Of a DNA stretch of 50,956 nucleotides, positions 42,740-50,674 are shown in pieces. The notes under the pieces are model-generated. The model saw only the letters and a program-made list of their open reading frames with translations. It made no database searches and had not been told where the DNA came from. The position numbers and the translations under genes are program-made. The stretch's first letter is position 1, and each line of letters begins with the position of its first letter. The stretch is taken from NCBI RefSeq assembly GCF_001424875.1, contig NZ_LMCT01000012.1, positions 28,809 to 79,764 on the forward strand, read 5' to 3'. The DNA comes from Kitasatospora sp. Root107. Lineage in GTDB: Bacteria > Actinomycetota > Actinomycetes > Streptomycetales > Streptomycetaceae.

Positions 42740-42755
42740 GTCACAGGGCTGTCAC
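42740..42755. promoter_or_regulatory. AfsQ1 box between sigQ and afsQ1
   Basis: GTCAC-AGGGCT-GTCAC is an exact match to the published AfsQ1 consensus GTnAC-n6-GTnAC (two direct repeats 11 bp apart). It lies 99 bp from the sigQ start and 120 bp from the afsQ1 start, so it can serve both promoters, as in S. coelicolor where AfsQ1 activates sigQ. Confidence 0.85.
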
Positions 42756-42875
42756 AGCCACCGGGACCTTCGACCCTTCAAGCGTGGACGCAGAACCCCG
42801 GGTTCCGGTTGCAGAGGAACTGCGGGGCTGGACCTGGTGGGTGAACACTGGCGCCACTTGGTCCAGAATGAGCCC

Positions 42876-43553
42876 GTGCCATTCCTCCTTCTGATCGAGG
42901 ACGACGACGCCATCCGGACCGGCCTCGAACTCGCTCTCACCCGCCAGGGCCACCGCGTGGCCGCCGCTGCCTCGGGCGAGGACGGCCTGAAGCTCTTCAA
43001 GGAGCAGCGTCCCGACCTGATCGTGCTCGACGTGATGCTGCCCGGTATCGACGGTTTCGAGGTGTGCCGCCGGATCCGGCGCACCGACCAGCTGCCGATC
43101 ATCCTGCTCACCGCCCGCTCGGACGACATCGACGTGGTGGTCGGCCTGGAGTCGGGCGCGGACGACTACGTGGTCAAGCCGGTCCAGCCCCGGGTGCTGG
43201 ACGCCCGGATCCGGGCGGTGCTGCGGCGCGGCGAGCGGGAGAACTCCGACTCCTCGGCGTACGGCAGCGTGGTGATCGACCGCTCCGCGATGACCGTCAC
43301 CAAGGACGGCGAGGACCTCCAACTCACGCCCACCGAGCTGCGGTTGCTGCTGGAGCTGAGCCGCCGTCCGGGCCAGGCGCTGTCCCGTCAGCAGCTGCTC
43401 AGGCTGGTCTGGGAGCACGACTACCTCGGCGACTCCCGGCTGGTGGACGCCTGTGTGCAGCGGCTGCGGGCCAAGGTCGAGGACGTACCCTCCGCCCCGA
43501 CCCTGATCCGCACCGTGCGCGGGGTCGGCTACCGGCTCGACCCGCCGGCCTGA
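42876..43553 (+). CDS. afsQ1: OmpR-type response regulator AfsQ1
   Basis: A 225-residue regulator, the length I recall for S. coelicolor AfsQ1. The receiver domain (1-118) has LIEDDDAIRTGLEL, phospho-acceptor D52 in IVLDVMLPGIDGFEV, and the K of VVKPVQPRVL. The OmpR/PhoB winged helix (about 130-222) has LTPTELRLLLELSRRPGQALSRQQLL and ends RTVRGVGYRLDPP. In S. coelicolor the AfsQ1/Q2 pair links nitrogen/glutamate-dependent growth to antibiotic production. The GTG at 42876 has CAGAAT 6 nt upstream and no Shine-Dalgarno sequence, so a leaderless mRNA is likely. It is followed by its kinase after 25 bp. Confidence 0.95.
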   Translation: MPFLLLIEDDDAIRTGLELALTRQGHRVAAAASGEDGLKLFKEQRPDLIVLDVMLPGIDGFEVCRRIRRTDQLPIILLTARSDDIDVVVGLESGADDYVVKPVQPRVLDARIRAVLRRGERENSDSSAYGSVVIDRSAMTVTKDGEDLQLTPTELRLLLELSRRPGQALSRQQLLRLVWEHDYLGDSRLVDACVQRLRAKVEDVPSAPTLIRTVRGVGYRLDPPA

Positions 43554-43578
43554 TCCCTGACGATGGTGAGCTGCTCCG

Positions 43579-45075
43579 TTGACTGACCTCAAGATCCCGC
43601 CCCGTCCGCGCCCGGGGCGGGGGCGGCACCTGCGCTCGCTCCGGGTCCGGCTGATCGCGGTCTTCGCGGTGGTCGCGCTGACCACCGCGGTCTCGGCCTC
43701 CGGGATCGCCTACTGGCTGAACCGGGACGCGGTGCTCAAGCGCGCCCAGGACACCGCGCTGAACGACTTCCGGAACTCGCTGAGCCGGAACGTCTCTGCA
43801 CTGCCGCTGGACCCGAGCTGCAACCAACTGGCCTACCTGGCCTCCCAGGTGGCCAGCTCCGGGCTGAGCTACGAGGTGGTCGTGGTGGCCCCCGAGCTGC
43901 CCGACTGCGTGGCCTCCTCGGACCCGGCCAGGTTCACCGCGACCCAGGTCCCGACCTCGCTGCGCAGCACGGTGAACGACCCGCGCGAGGTCGGCCCGGG
44001 CAATCCGTACGCGTATCACCTCTACTGGCAGCGGGTGAACCTGCCCGGCCCCTATCTGGTCGGCGGTACCCGGGTGGTGCCGACCGGGCCGACGGCGTAC
44101 ATGTTCAAGTCGCTGGAGAACGAGCGGGCCGACCTGAACACCCTCGGCTGGTCGCTGGCGATCGCCACCCTGCTCGCGCTGATCGGCTCGGCGCTGATCG
44201 CGCAGGCCGCCGCCGCCACCGTGCTGCGGCCGGTGAAGCGGCTCGGCGAGGCGGCCAGGCAGCTCGGTGAAGGGCACCTGGACACCCGGCTCGAGGTCGA
44301 GGGTGCGGACGAACTGGCCGAGCTGGCACGGACGTTCAACCGGACCGCGGAGTCGCTCTCCGGCCAGGTGGCCGAGCTGAGCGCCCGGGAGGCGCAGAGC
44401 CGCCGGTTCGTCGCCGACATGTCGCACGAGTTGCGGACGCCGCTGACCGCGATGACCGCCGTGACCGACATCCTGGAGGACGAGGCGGAGTCGCTTGACC
44501 CGATGATCGCGCCGGCCGTCCGGCTGGTGGTGAGCGAGACCCGGCGGCTGTCCGACCTGGTGGAGAACCTGATGGAGGTGACCAGGTTCGACGCGGGCAC
44601 CGCGAAGCTGGTCGCCGACGAGGTGGACATCGCCGATCTGATCATGTCCTGCATCGACGGCCGGGCCTGGTACGACGCGGTCGAGCTGGACGCCCCGCGC
44701 GGGGTGCTCGCGGTGGTCGACCCCCGGCGCCTGGACGTGGTCTTCGCCAACCTGATCGGCAACGCCCTCAAGCACGGCGGCTCGCCGGTCCGGGTGAAGG
44801 TCCGTCAGATCGACGAGACCGTGGTGGTCGAGGTCTCGGACAGCGGGCCCGGCATCCCGGAGGACGTGCTGCCGCACGTCTTCGACCGGTTCTACAAGGC
44901 CGACAAGGGCCGGGCCAGGTCCGAGGGCAGCGGGCTCGGCCTGTCGATCGCGATGGCCAACGCCCAGATCCACGGCGGCTCGATCACCGCGGCGAACGGC
45001 TCGACCGGCGCGGTCTTCACCCTCACCCTGCCGCTCACCCAGCCCGCGCCGATCTTTCAGGAGGGCCCGAAGTGA
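43579..45075 (+). CDS. afsQ2: Sensor histidine kinase AfsQ2
   Basis: A 498-residue membrane sensor. The first helix is about 22-42, the extracytoplasmic domain about 45-185 (with cysteines C81 and C110), and the second helix about 188-212. A HAMP domain (213-265) and HisKA follow, with H283 in ADMSHELRTPLTAM. The HATPase_c domain contains NLIGNALKHGG, DSGPGIP, FDRFYKADKG and GSGLGLSIA. The TTG at 43579 fits GGTGAG upstream and gives the expected start. The TGA overlaps the lipoprotein's GTG by 4 bp (GTGA), so the three genes form one operon. Confidence 0.93.
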   Translation: MTDLKIPPRPRPGRGRHLRSLRVRLIAVFAVVALTTAVSASGIAYWLNRDAVLKRAQDTALNDFRNSLSRNVSALPLDPSCNQLAYLASQVASSGLSYEVVVVAPELPDCVASSDPARFTATQVPTSLRSTVNDPREVGPGNPYAYHLYWQRVNLPGPYLVGGTRVVPTGPTAYMFKSLENERADLNTLGWSLAIATLLALIGSALIAQAAAATVLRPVKRLGEAARQLGEGHLDTRLEVEGADELAELARTFNRTAESLSGQVAELSAREAQSRRFVADMSHELRTPLTAMTAVTDILEDEAESLDPMIAPAVRLVVSETRRLSDLVENLMEVTRFDAGTAKLVADEVDIADLIMSCIDGRAWYDAVELDAPRGVLAVVDPRRLDVVFANLIGNALKHGGSPVRVKVRQIDETVVVEVSDSGPGIPEDVLPHVFDRFYKADKGRARSEGSGLGLSIAMANAQIHGGSITAANGSTGAVFTLTLPLTQPAPIFQEGPK

Positions 45076-45368
45076 CGGTACGTCGCCTGCTGACCGCCGC
45101 CCTGCTGGGCGCCGCGCTGACCACCGCCGCCGGGTGCGGCATCCGGCCGACGGCGGTACCGGTGGACGCGGGCGCGCCCGCCAGCCGGACCGCCTGCCCG
45201 ACCCCGGTACGGGTGCCGGAGGCGGCCGAGCCGACGCCGTCCCTGCCGAGCGCGCAGCCCACCCTGGCGCCCGCGCGGCCGACGCCGGGCGCGGTGTCGA
45301 AGTCGCCCGCGGTGCTGTTCAGCGCCTCGCCGGGCACCGCCTCGCCGAGCGCGACCGCCTGCCCCTGA
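45072..45368 (+). CDS. Small lipoprotein co-transcribed with afsQ1/Q2
   Basis: A 98-residue protein. A signal peptide (MTVRRLLTAALLGAALTTAAGC) has a lipobox at TAAGC, so lipidation is at Cys22. The mature part is short and rich in Pro, Ala, Ser and Thr (PTPSLPSAQPTLAPARPTP), probably unstructured and exposed. It overlaps afsQ2 by 4 bp. As I recall, the S. coelicolor afsQ operon also ends in such a lipoprotein. A role as accessory to the AfsQ2 sensor is a reasonable inference. Confidence 0.82.
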   Translation: MTVRRLLTAALLGAALTTAAGCGIRPTAVPVDAGAPASRTACPTPVRVPEAAEPTPSLPSAQPTLAPARPTPGAVSKSPAVLFSASPGTASPSATACP

Positions 45369-45453
45369 GCGGCGCAGCTGCCCGGCGCACCCGTCCGGCC
45401 GCACCTGACGGCCGCCGGGAACCGTCCGCGCACGGGCTCGCGTCCCTGCCGGT

Positions 45454-46017
45454 GTGACGGACCAGGCGAACCCCTCGCAACCCGCGCCGGAGGTGTCGCC
45501 CCGGCTGCGGCTGCTGGGCATCCTGTGGCTGACCGGCTACCTGGGCCTGATCGGGTGGCTGATCCTGCGGCCGCTCGCGGTCGGCTGGACCTCACCGGCC
45601 AACCTGACGCCGTTCGCCTCGGTGCGGCTGGCCTTCTCGGTCGGCAGCCTGGACGGCCTGCTCCGACTGGCCGGCGGACTGCTGCCGCTGGCGCCGCTGG
45701 GCGTCCTGCTACCGCTGGCCGGCGGCCGGCTGCGGGTCGGCTGGCTGCCCTCGCTGCTGCGGACGGCGGGCTGCTCGGCGCTGATCGCCACCGGCTTGGA
45801 GATCCTCAAGGGCTGGGCGCCCGGACACGTGCTGAACGTGGACGACATCGTGCTCGGCGTGCTCGGCGTGGCCGCCTGCCACCTCGCGGTCGTCCCGTTC
45901 ACCCGGTCCCGCCTGATCGAGCGCTCCGACCCCCGCCCGGGCCGCAGCCGGGCCGCCTACCGGCTGCACGCCCCGCTCAACACCCTCGCCCCGCGCGGCA
46001 GTTCCCCCCAGCGCTGA
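45454..46017 (+). CDS. VanZ-family membrane protein
   Basis: A 187-residue membrane protein. Four to five hydrophobic segments occupy about 18-160: LRLLGILWLTGYLGLIGWLIL, LLPLAPLGVLLPL, LLRTAGCSALIATGLEILKG and VDDIVLGVLGVAACHLAVV. The core (LTPFASVR, then the acidic GLEILKGWAPGHVLNVDDIVL) is the VanZ signature, where VDD is conserved. Related proteins give low-level teicoplanin resistance, but most actinobacterial copies are uncharacterised. The GTG start is supported only by fit. It ends in a basic tail. Confidence 0.82.
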   Translation: MTDQANPSQPAPEVSPRLRLLGILWLTGYLGLIGWLILRPLAVGWTSPANLTPFASVRLAFSVGSLDGLLRLAGGLLPLAPLGVLLPLAGGRLRVGWLPSLLRTAGCSALIATGLEILKGWAPGHVLNVDDIVLGVLGVAACHLAVVPFTRSRLIERSDPRPGRSRAAYRLHAPLNTLAPRGSSPQR

Positions 46018-46037
46018 GCCCTCCGTGGCAGGGAGCG

Positions 46038-46064
46038 TCAGGGTTACCCCGAGGACGACCCTGA
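46038..46064. promoter_or_regulatory. Inverted repeat upstream of the PspC gene
   Basis: TCAGGGT and ACCCTGA arms with a 13-nt spacer, in the 186-bp gap between the VanZ-like and PspC genes. It could be a regulator site for the latter; the factor is unknown. Confidence 0.3.
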
Positions 46065-46203
46065 GCTGCGGGTACCTCGGAGCGGTGAGAGATTCAGGGG
46101 CCTGGATCGGTATCAGGGCGGAGGTTTTCGCGGGGCGCGGCGCCGAGGATGGATACATGCCCACCGGAGAGACCGGCCCGGGCGACCGTAACCGGAGCTG
46201 ACC

Positions 46204-46386
46204 ATGAGCGCACTTGCCCGCCCCCGACACCACCGCGTCATCGCCGGCGTCTGCGCCGGGATCGCCAAGCGCTTCGGACTCGCCCCCTGGACGGTCCGGA
46301 TCATCTTCCTGGCTTCCTGCCTGCTGCCCGGCCCGCAGTTCCTGATCTACCTGGCGCTCTGGCTGATCCTCCCTCAGGAGCCGTGA
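46204..46386 (+). CDS. PspC-domain membrane protein
   Basis: A 60-residue protein that is a bare PspC domain: RPRHHRVIAGVCAGIAKRFGLAPWTVRIIF leads to one long membrane segment (FLASCLLPGPQFLIYLALWLIL) and ends LPQEP. PspC domains occur in envelope-stress sensors; this short form is widespread in Streptomyces. GGAG stands 6 nt before the ATG. Followed by a strong terminator. Confidence 0.9.
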   Translation: MSALARPRHHRVIAGVCAGIAKRFGLAPWTVRIIFLASCLLPGPQFLIYLALWLILPQEP

Positions 46387-46405
46387 CCCGGCCGGGCCGA
46401 CCGGC

Positions 46406-46451
46406 CCGAAGGGCCGCCTCCCCCGCCGCGTGCGGGGAGGCGGCCCTTCGG
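46406..46451. terminator. Bidirectional terminator after the PspC gene
   Basis: A perfect 18-bp stem (left arm starts CCGAAGGGCCGCC) around a loop of about 10 nt, between the PspC stop at 46386 and the convergent stop at 46469. Confidence 0.88.
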
Positions 46452-46468
46452 CCGTTGTGCGGAGGGGG

Positions 46469-46936
46469 TCAGCCACCCAGGCCCGGCAGGCCTCCACCGC
46501 CCGGGAGACCGCCGCCGAGCGCACCGGTCACGGTGCTGACGCCGGGCGCCTGGGTCAGGCCCTCGGCGCCGGGCACCGGGAGCGGCAGGCCGCGCGGGGT
46601 GGCCGCCTCGGCGACCGGGGCGGTCGCGCCGTCGGTCATCGGGGCGGTCTGCTCGGTGACCGGCGCGGTCATCGGCTGGGCGGACTCCGGGGCCTGCGCC
46701 ACCGGGCCTGCCACGTCCGGGTTGAGGTTGCCGACCGCCTCGGTCACCGGAGCGGTGGCGGGCAGCTGGCTGACGGTGCTGGTGGCCGCCCCGGTCAGCG
46801 CACCGGACTGGGCGAGCGCTCCGGTCGGGAGACCGAGCCCACCGGGCGTGGCGGCGGAGGCGGAACCGGCAGCCGCAGCCGCGAGCGCAACGCCGAGCGC
46901 AGCGGTCCCGGCAGCCTTCAGAGTGGCCTGCTTCAT
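46469..46936 (-). CDS. Secreted Ala/Pro/Thr-rich protein
   Basis: A 155-residue secreted protein. The signal peptide MKQATLKAAGTAALGVALAA ends near GSASA (about 28). The mature part is low-complexity, with imperfect repeats around APVTEAV, APVTEQT and APVAEAA. It ends in a glycine/leucine-rich tail (GALGGGLPGGGGLPGLGG). GAGGA lies 7 nt before the ATG. I know similar Streptomyces secreted proteins of unknown function. No enzyme motif is seen. Confidence 0.75.
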   Translation of the reverse strand: MKQATLKAAGTAALGVALAAAAAGSASAATPGGLGLPTGALAQSGALTGAATSTVSQLPATAPVTEAVGNLNPDVAGPVAQAPESAQPMTAPVTEQTAPMTDGATAPVAEAATPRGLPLPVPGAEGLTQAPGVSTVTGALGGGLPGGGGLPGLGG

Positions 46937-47145
46937 GAGTTGGTCCTCGTGTCCTCGTCGGTGGCCGACGTCGCGGGCGGGCATCCGAGAAGGCCCACCG
47001 CTACGCCGTGTCAGCTCTGACTGGCACACCGTAGTGACAACGTCGCGCACAGATCAAAGGCGAGTAACTCACTTGGCTGAATAGTCAGATGAGCGCATGA
47101 CCACGGCGAAGGCCACGCGCTCATCCGTCACCACATCGGCTGCCG

Positions 47146-48306
47146 TCAGGCGCCGACGCCCGCACCCGCACTGAACAGCCACTCCGCCTTCAGCTCGGCA
47201 TAGCCGGGCTTGATCACATCGTTGATCATCGCGAGCCGCTCGTCGAACGGCAGGAACGCGGACTTCATCGCGTTCACCGTGAACCACTCCATGTCGCCCA
47301 GGGTGTAGCCGAAGGCGTCCACCAGGTGGCCGAACTCCTGGCTCATGCTGGTGCCGCTCATCAGCCGGTTGTCGGTGTTCACGGTGACCCGGAACTTGAG
47401 CCGGCTGAGCAGGCCGATCGGGTGCTCGGCGTACGAAGTCGCCGCCGCCGTCTGCAGGTTGGAGGTCGGGCACATCTCCAGCGGGACCCGCTTGTCCCGC
47501 ACGTACGCGGCCAGCCGACCGAGCTCGACGCTGCCGTCCTCGTTGACCGTGATGTCGTCGATGATCCGGACGCCGTGGCCGAGCCGGTCGGCGCCGCAGC
47601 ACTGCAGGGCCTCCCAGATCGACGGCAGGCCGAAGGCCTCACCGGCGTGGATGGTGAAGTGGTTGTTCTCGCCCTTGAGGTAGTCGAAGGCGCCCTGGTG
47701 CCGGGTGGGCGGGTGGCCCGCCTCGGCGCCGGCGATGTCGAAGCCGACCACGCCGTGGTCCCGGAAGCGGTTGGCCAGTTCGGCGATCTCCTGCGAGCGG
47801 GCGGCGTGCCGCATCGCGGTGAGCAGGGTGCCGACCCGGATCCGGTGGCCCTTGGCGCGGGCGTTGGCCTCGCCGAGCCGGAAGCCCTCGTTCACCGCCT
47901 CGACCACCTGATCGAGGGTCAGGCCCTGCTCCAGGTGCTGCTCCGGCGCGTACCGGACCTCGGCGTAGACCACGCCGTCGGCGGCCAGGTCCTCGGCGCA
48001 GTCGGCGGCGACCCTGACCAGCGCGTCGCGGGTCTGCATCACGGCGCAGGTGTGCGCGAAGGTCTCCAGGTACCGGACCAGCGAGCCGGAGTCGGCCGCC
48101 TCCCGGAACCAGAGGCCGAGCTTGGCCGGGTCGGTGGTGGGGAGACCCTCGTAACCGCAGGCCGCGGCCAGCTCGACGATGGTCTCCGGGCGCAGCCCGC
48201 CGTCGAGGTGGTCGTGCAGGAGCACCTTCGGGGCGCGGGCGATCTGGGCGGCGTCGGGGATGCGGGGGCCTGTGGTGCCCGCGGTAACAGGGATCTGCTT
48301 CTCCAT
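47146..48306 (-). CDS. add: Adenosine deaminase
   Basis: A 386-residue amidohydrolase turning (deoxy)adenosine into (deoxy)inosine, which feeds the purine nucleoside phosphorylase. The zinc ligands H31 and H33 are in [14 protein letters not shown], the catalytic Glu is in [12 protein letters not shown], a further His is in DRLGHGVRI, and the metal Asp is in [12 protein letters not shown]. The ATG at 48306 lies 6 nt after TACACT (coding strand) with no Shine-Dalgarno sequence, so a leaderless mRNA is likely. Its promoter carries the CTACGCGCGTAG palindrome shared with the phosphorylase and deoC. Confidence 0.96.
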   Translation of the reverse strand: MEKQIPVTAGTTGPRIPDAAQIARAPKVLLHDHLDGGLRPETIVELAAACGYEGLPTTDPAKLGLWFREAADSGSLVRYLETFAHTCAVMQTRDALVRVAADCAEDLAADGVVYAEVRYAPEQHLEQGLTLDQVVEAVNEGFRLGEANARAKGHRIRVGTLLTAMRHAARSQEIAELANRFRDHGVVGFDIAGAEAGHPPTRHQGAFDYLKGENNHFTIHAGEAFGLPSIWEALQCCGADRLGHGVRIIDDITVNEDGSVELGRLAAYVRDKRVPLEMCPTSNLQTAAATSYAEHPIGLLSRLKFRVTVNTDNRLMSGTSMSQEFGHLVDAFGYTLGDMEWFTVNAMKSAFLPFDERLAMINDVIKPGYAELKAEWLFSAGAGVGA

Positions 48307-48322
48307 TGCGGGAGTGTAGCCC

Positions 48323-48334
48323 CTACGCGCGTAG
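48323..48334. promoter_or_regulatory. CTACGCGCGTAG operator, adenosine deaminase copy
   Basis: On the coding strand the palindrome ends 4 nt before TACACT, the likely -10 of add, placing it in the -35/-10 spacer. Third identical copy in the window. Confidence 0.78.
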
Positions 48335-48409
48335 ATTCACCACGCGGTTGCTCACTTTCCATCGTTGGAGAGCACCTCGTTGGGCCGGTCGGCCCTTCCG
48401 CGGGCCCGG

Positions 48410-49435
48410 TCAGCCCTTCACCCGGTACTTGAGCCCGAGCAGCGCGCCGGACAGCCCGTGCGGGACCAGCCAGCTCTGGTCCGCGCGGTCGGCCGCGTCG
48501 AACCGGTACTTGTACGGCTCGGTGCCGCGCAGGAAGTCGAAGGTGGTCAACTTCCGCTCCGCGCAAGCCCGGACGGCCTCGGCGATGATCGCGGTGCCGA
48601 GCCGAAGCGGCGCCCAGGCCGGGTCCCAGCCGATCTGGTAGTAGGCGAAGGTGTCGCCCCAGAGGAAGCCGTACAGCCCGCCGACCACCTCGCCCTCGTG
48701 CTCGGCCAGCAGGAAGGCAGGACCGGCGGACGGCCGCGCGCGCTCCAGCAGCCGGGTGTGCAGCGGCAGCCGCTGCTCGTCGAAGGTGGTGCCCCGGCCC
48801 AGCGCGTCCCGGCGGAGCCGGTGCAGCCGCACCACGGTGTCCAGCAGCCCGGGCCCGGCCTCGCCGGGCGGCACCCAGCGGAAGGTCACCCCGGCGGCAG
48901 CCAGCTTGCGCCCGTACCGCCGCAGGTCGGCGCGGAACTGCCGGGAGCCGAGCGACTCGAAGCCCCCGGTCAGGTCGGCCCGGGGGCAGGACTGCCTGGA
49001 CACCTCGCGCCGGGTGGCCGGCAGCAGCTCGCCGAGCAGCGGATCCACGTCCGGGAACCAGAGCGTCTCGCGCCGGGCCAGCTCGGTCAGCCAGCCCCGG
49101 ACCTCGTCCGCCCGGCCCGGCCGGACCGCGAACCCGCCGTGGTCGGCGGCGCCCGGTCCGGCGCCGAGCGCCGTCCGGCAGCCGACCGTGAACGGGAGCC
49201 TCGGGTGCAGCCGGAGCCTGGTCCGGCACAGCGGCACCACGGCCTCCACCGCGCCGTCCCGGCCCCGCCAGACCGCGATCTCGGCCGGGCCGCGCCCGCC
49301 CAGCGTCTCCCACCAGGACAGCACCCAGTCGGGGGTCAGGAACCACGACCCCCGCTCCGCCAGCTCTGCCACCAACTCCCGCCAGCTGTCCACCAGTTCC
49401 GGCGTCAGCTGCTCAGGCGTGTACCGCTCGACCAT
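48410..49435 (-). CDS. GNAT/FemAB-like acyltransferase (CelD/BcsL type)
   Basis: A 341-residue protein with the double GNAT-like (FemAB/Acetyltransf_6) fold. The N-terminal part has FLTPDWVLSWWETLGG and EAVVPLCRTRLRL. The second half has QFRADLRRYGRKLAAAGVTFRW, FLLAEHEGEVVGGLYGFLWGDTFAYYQIGWDP and FDFLRGTEPYKYRF, the last being characteristic of CelD/BcsL-type proteins. These act in exopolysaccharide or envelope acylation. It is 30 bp after the polysaccharide deacetylase gene on the same strand, supporting a shared glycan substrate. GGGGAA precedes the ATG. Confidence 0.88.
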   Translation of the reverse strand: MVERYTPEQLTPELVDSWRELVAELAERGSWFLTPDWVLSWWETLGGRGPAEIAVWRGRDGAVEAVVPLCRTRLRLHPRLPFTVGCRTALGAGPGAADHGGFAVRPGRADEVRGWLTELARRETLWFPDVDPLLGELLPATRREVSRQSCPRADLTGGFESLGSRQFRADLRRYGRKLAAAGVTFRWVPPGEAGPGLLDTVVRLHRLRRDALGRGTTFDEQRLPLHTRLLERARPSAGPAFLLAEHEGEVVGGLYGFLWGDTFAYYQIGWDPAWAPLRLGTAIIAEAVRACAERKLTTFDFLRGTEPYKYRFDAADRADQSWLVPHGLSGALLGLKYRVKG

Positions 49436-49465
49436 GTCCGTTCCCCACCCCGCCGTCGCACCGCT

Positions 49466-50428
49466 TCAGCAGCCACCACGGAGCCGGTGCACGGCCGGGT
49501 GCAGCCCCGAGAGGATTGTGTCGAACCGGGCCCGGCTGGTGTCGGAGTTCACCCGAAGTCGGCTGATCCGCAACGGATGTGGCGGCAGCAGTGCGTCCTG
49601 CCGGTGGTCGAAGAGGAAGCCGAGCCGGTAGCCCAGCTCGCGCAGCACCGTGTCGGCCCCGGCGTCGAAGTTCCCGTTGGGGTAGGCGAACGCGGTCGGC
49701 GCCACGCCCAGCCAGCCGGTCAGCAGCCGGTGCGCCTGCTCGATCTCGGTGCGCACCACAACCGGCTCGCACCGGTCGAGACAGGGGTGCCCGAGGGTGT
49801 GGTTGCCGATCGTCACCCCGGTGGCGACCAGATCCAGCAGCTCCAGCGCGGAGAGCTGCTGCTGACGGGCGGCGGGCCGGGCCGCGGTGGCCCGCAACTC
49901 CTTGATGGCAGCCCGCCGTTCGGCGTCCGGAAGAAGCTTGAGGCGGCCCACCACCGCAGCCGCCGGAACACCGGCCAGCGCACCGGCGGTACCGCCCGAG
50001 GCGGCCAGCTCGGCCGCCTCGCGCCACCAGAACGGCTGGTCCCCGTCGACGAGTCCGGCCACCACGAAGGCGGCGGCCGGCACCCCGAGCCGGGCCAGCA
50101 CCGGCAGCCCCCGGGTGAGCAGCGTACGGTCGCCGTCGTCGAAGGTGACCAGCACGCTGCGCGGCGGCAGCGGACGCCCTTCGGTGACGGCCCGCTCGAC
50201 GGTGCCGAGCGAGACCGGGGTGGCACCCCTGGTCAGCCGCTCCAGCTGGGCGGTGAAGCTCGGTAGGTCGTCCACCCCGTGATAGGCGAGCACGGAGAGC
50301 CGCTGCGCGGCCCGGGCCCGGAACAACGGCTGGAGCGGCGAGCGCCTCAGCATCCGGTCCAACCGCCCCCGCCGGGCCGCACCCGGCGCACCGCCGACGA
50401 CGCGCGCGGCCGTGTCCTGCTCCGACAC
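49466..50428 (-). CDS. Polysaccharide deacetylase
   Basis: A 320-residue member of the NodB-type carbohydrate esterase 4 superfamily. VLVTFDDGDRTLL holds the catalytic base and metal Asp, and NHTLGHP gives the H-x3-H metal ligands. RISRLRVNSD lies near the C-terminal motif. There is no clear signal peptide: the N-terminus is basic (ARRGRLDRMLRR), so the protein may be cytoplasmic or exported otherwise. The start is the GTG at 50428 behind AGGGGGA; the longer frame above it covers the promoter. It probably forms an operon with the acyltransferase and modifies a surface glycan. Confidence 0.9.
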   Translation of the reverse strand: MSEQDTAARVVGGAPGAARRGRLDRMLRRSPLQPLFRARAAQRLSVLAYHGVDDLPSFTAQLERLTRGATPVSLGTVERAVTEGRPLPPRSVLVTFDDGDRTLLTRGLPVLARLGVPAAAFVVAGLVDGDQPFWWREAAELAASGGTAGALAGVPAAAVVGRLKLLPDAERRAAIKELRATAARPAARQQQLSALELLDLVATGVTIGNHTLGHPCLDRCEPVVVRTEIEQAHRLLTGWLGVAPTAFAYPNGNFDAGADTVLRELGYRLGFLFDHRQDALLPPHPLRISRLRVNSDTSRARFDTILSGLHPAVHRLRGGC

Positions 50429-50674
50429 GATTCCCCCTGTTTCGATCCTTGCAGCCGTGCCTGCAGTCCCCCCATCAATATCCCTCAGTTTGGTAAAGAG
50501 CGGTATATGTTCGGGAAGTTGACCCGCTCCTGGCCGGATAGCGACACCCCGCGCCGAGGTGTGTCGCACCGGGGCGCAGTGGAAGCCCCACCCCTTCCGC
50601 CGGGGGGGGTGACTGGCTAGGCTCTGCCCGGCTCTCCGCCTGGAGGCCCGCCCCTGCTGCCCCGAGGAACCCCC
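50429..50674. promoter_or_regulatory. Divergent intergenic region before the terminal membrane protein
   Basis: The 246-bp gap holds an A+T-richer stretch at 50472-50520 (around AATATCCCTCAGTTTGGT) that probably contains the deacetylase promoter. A G-run (50602-50609) lies nearer the + strand gene. No operator is identified. Confidence 0.3.

Noticed and set aside
46406..46451. The 18-bp perfect stem as part of a repeat family or CRISPR-like array
   Set aside because: It is a single hairpin between convergent genes, as expected for a terminator; no spaced repeats exist here or elsewhere in the window.
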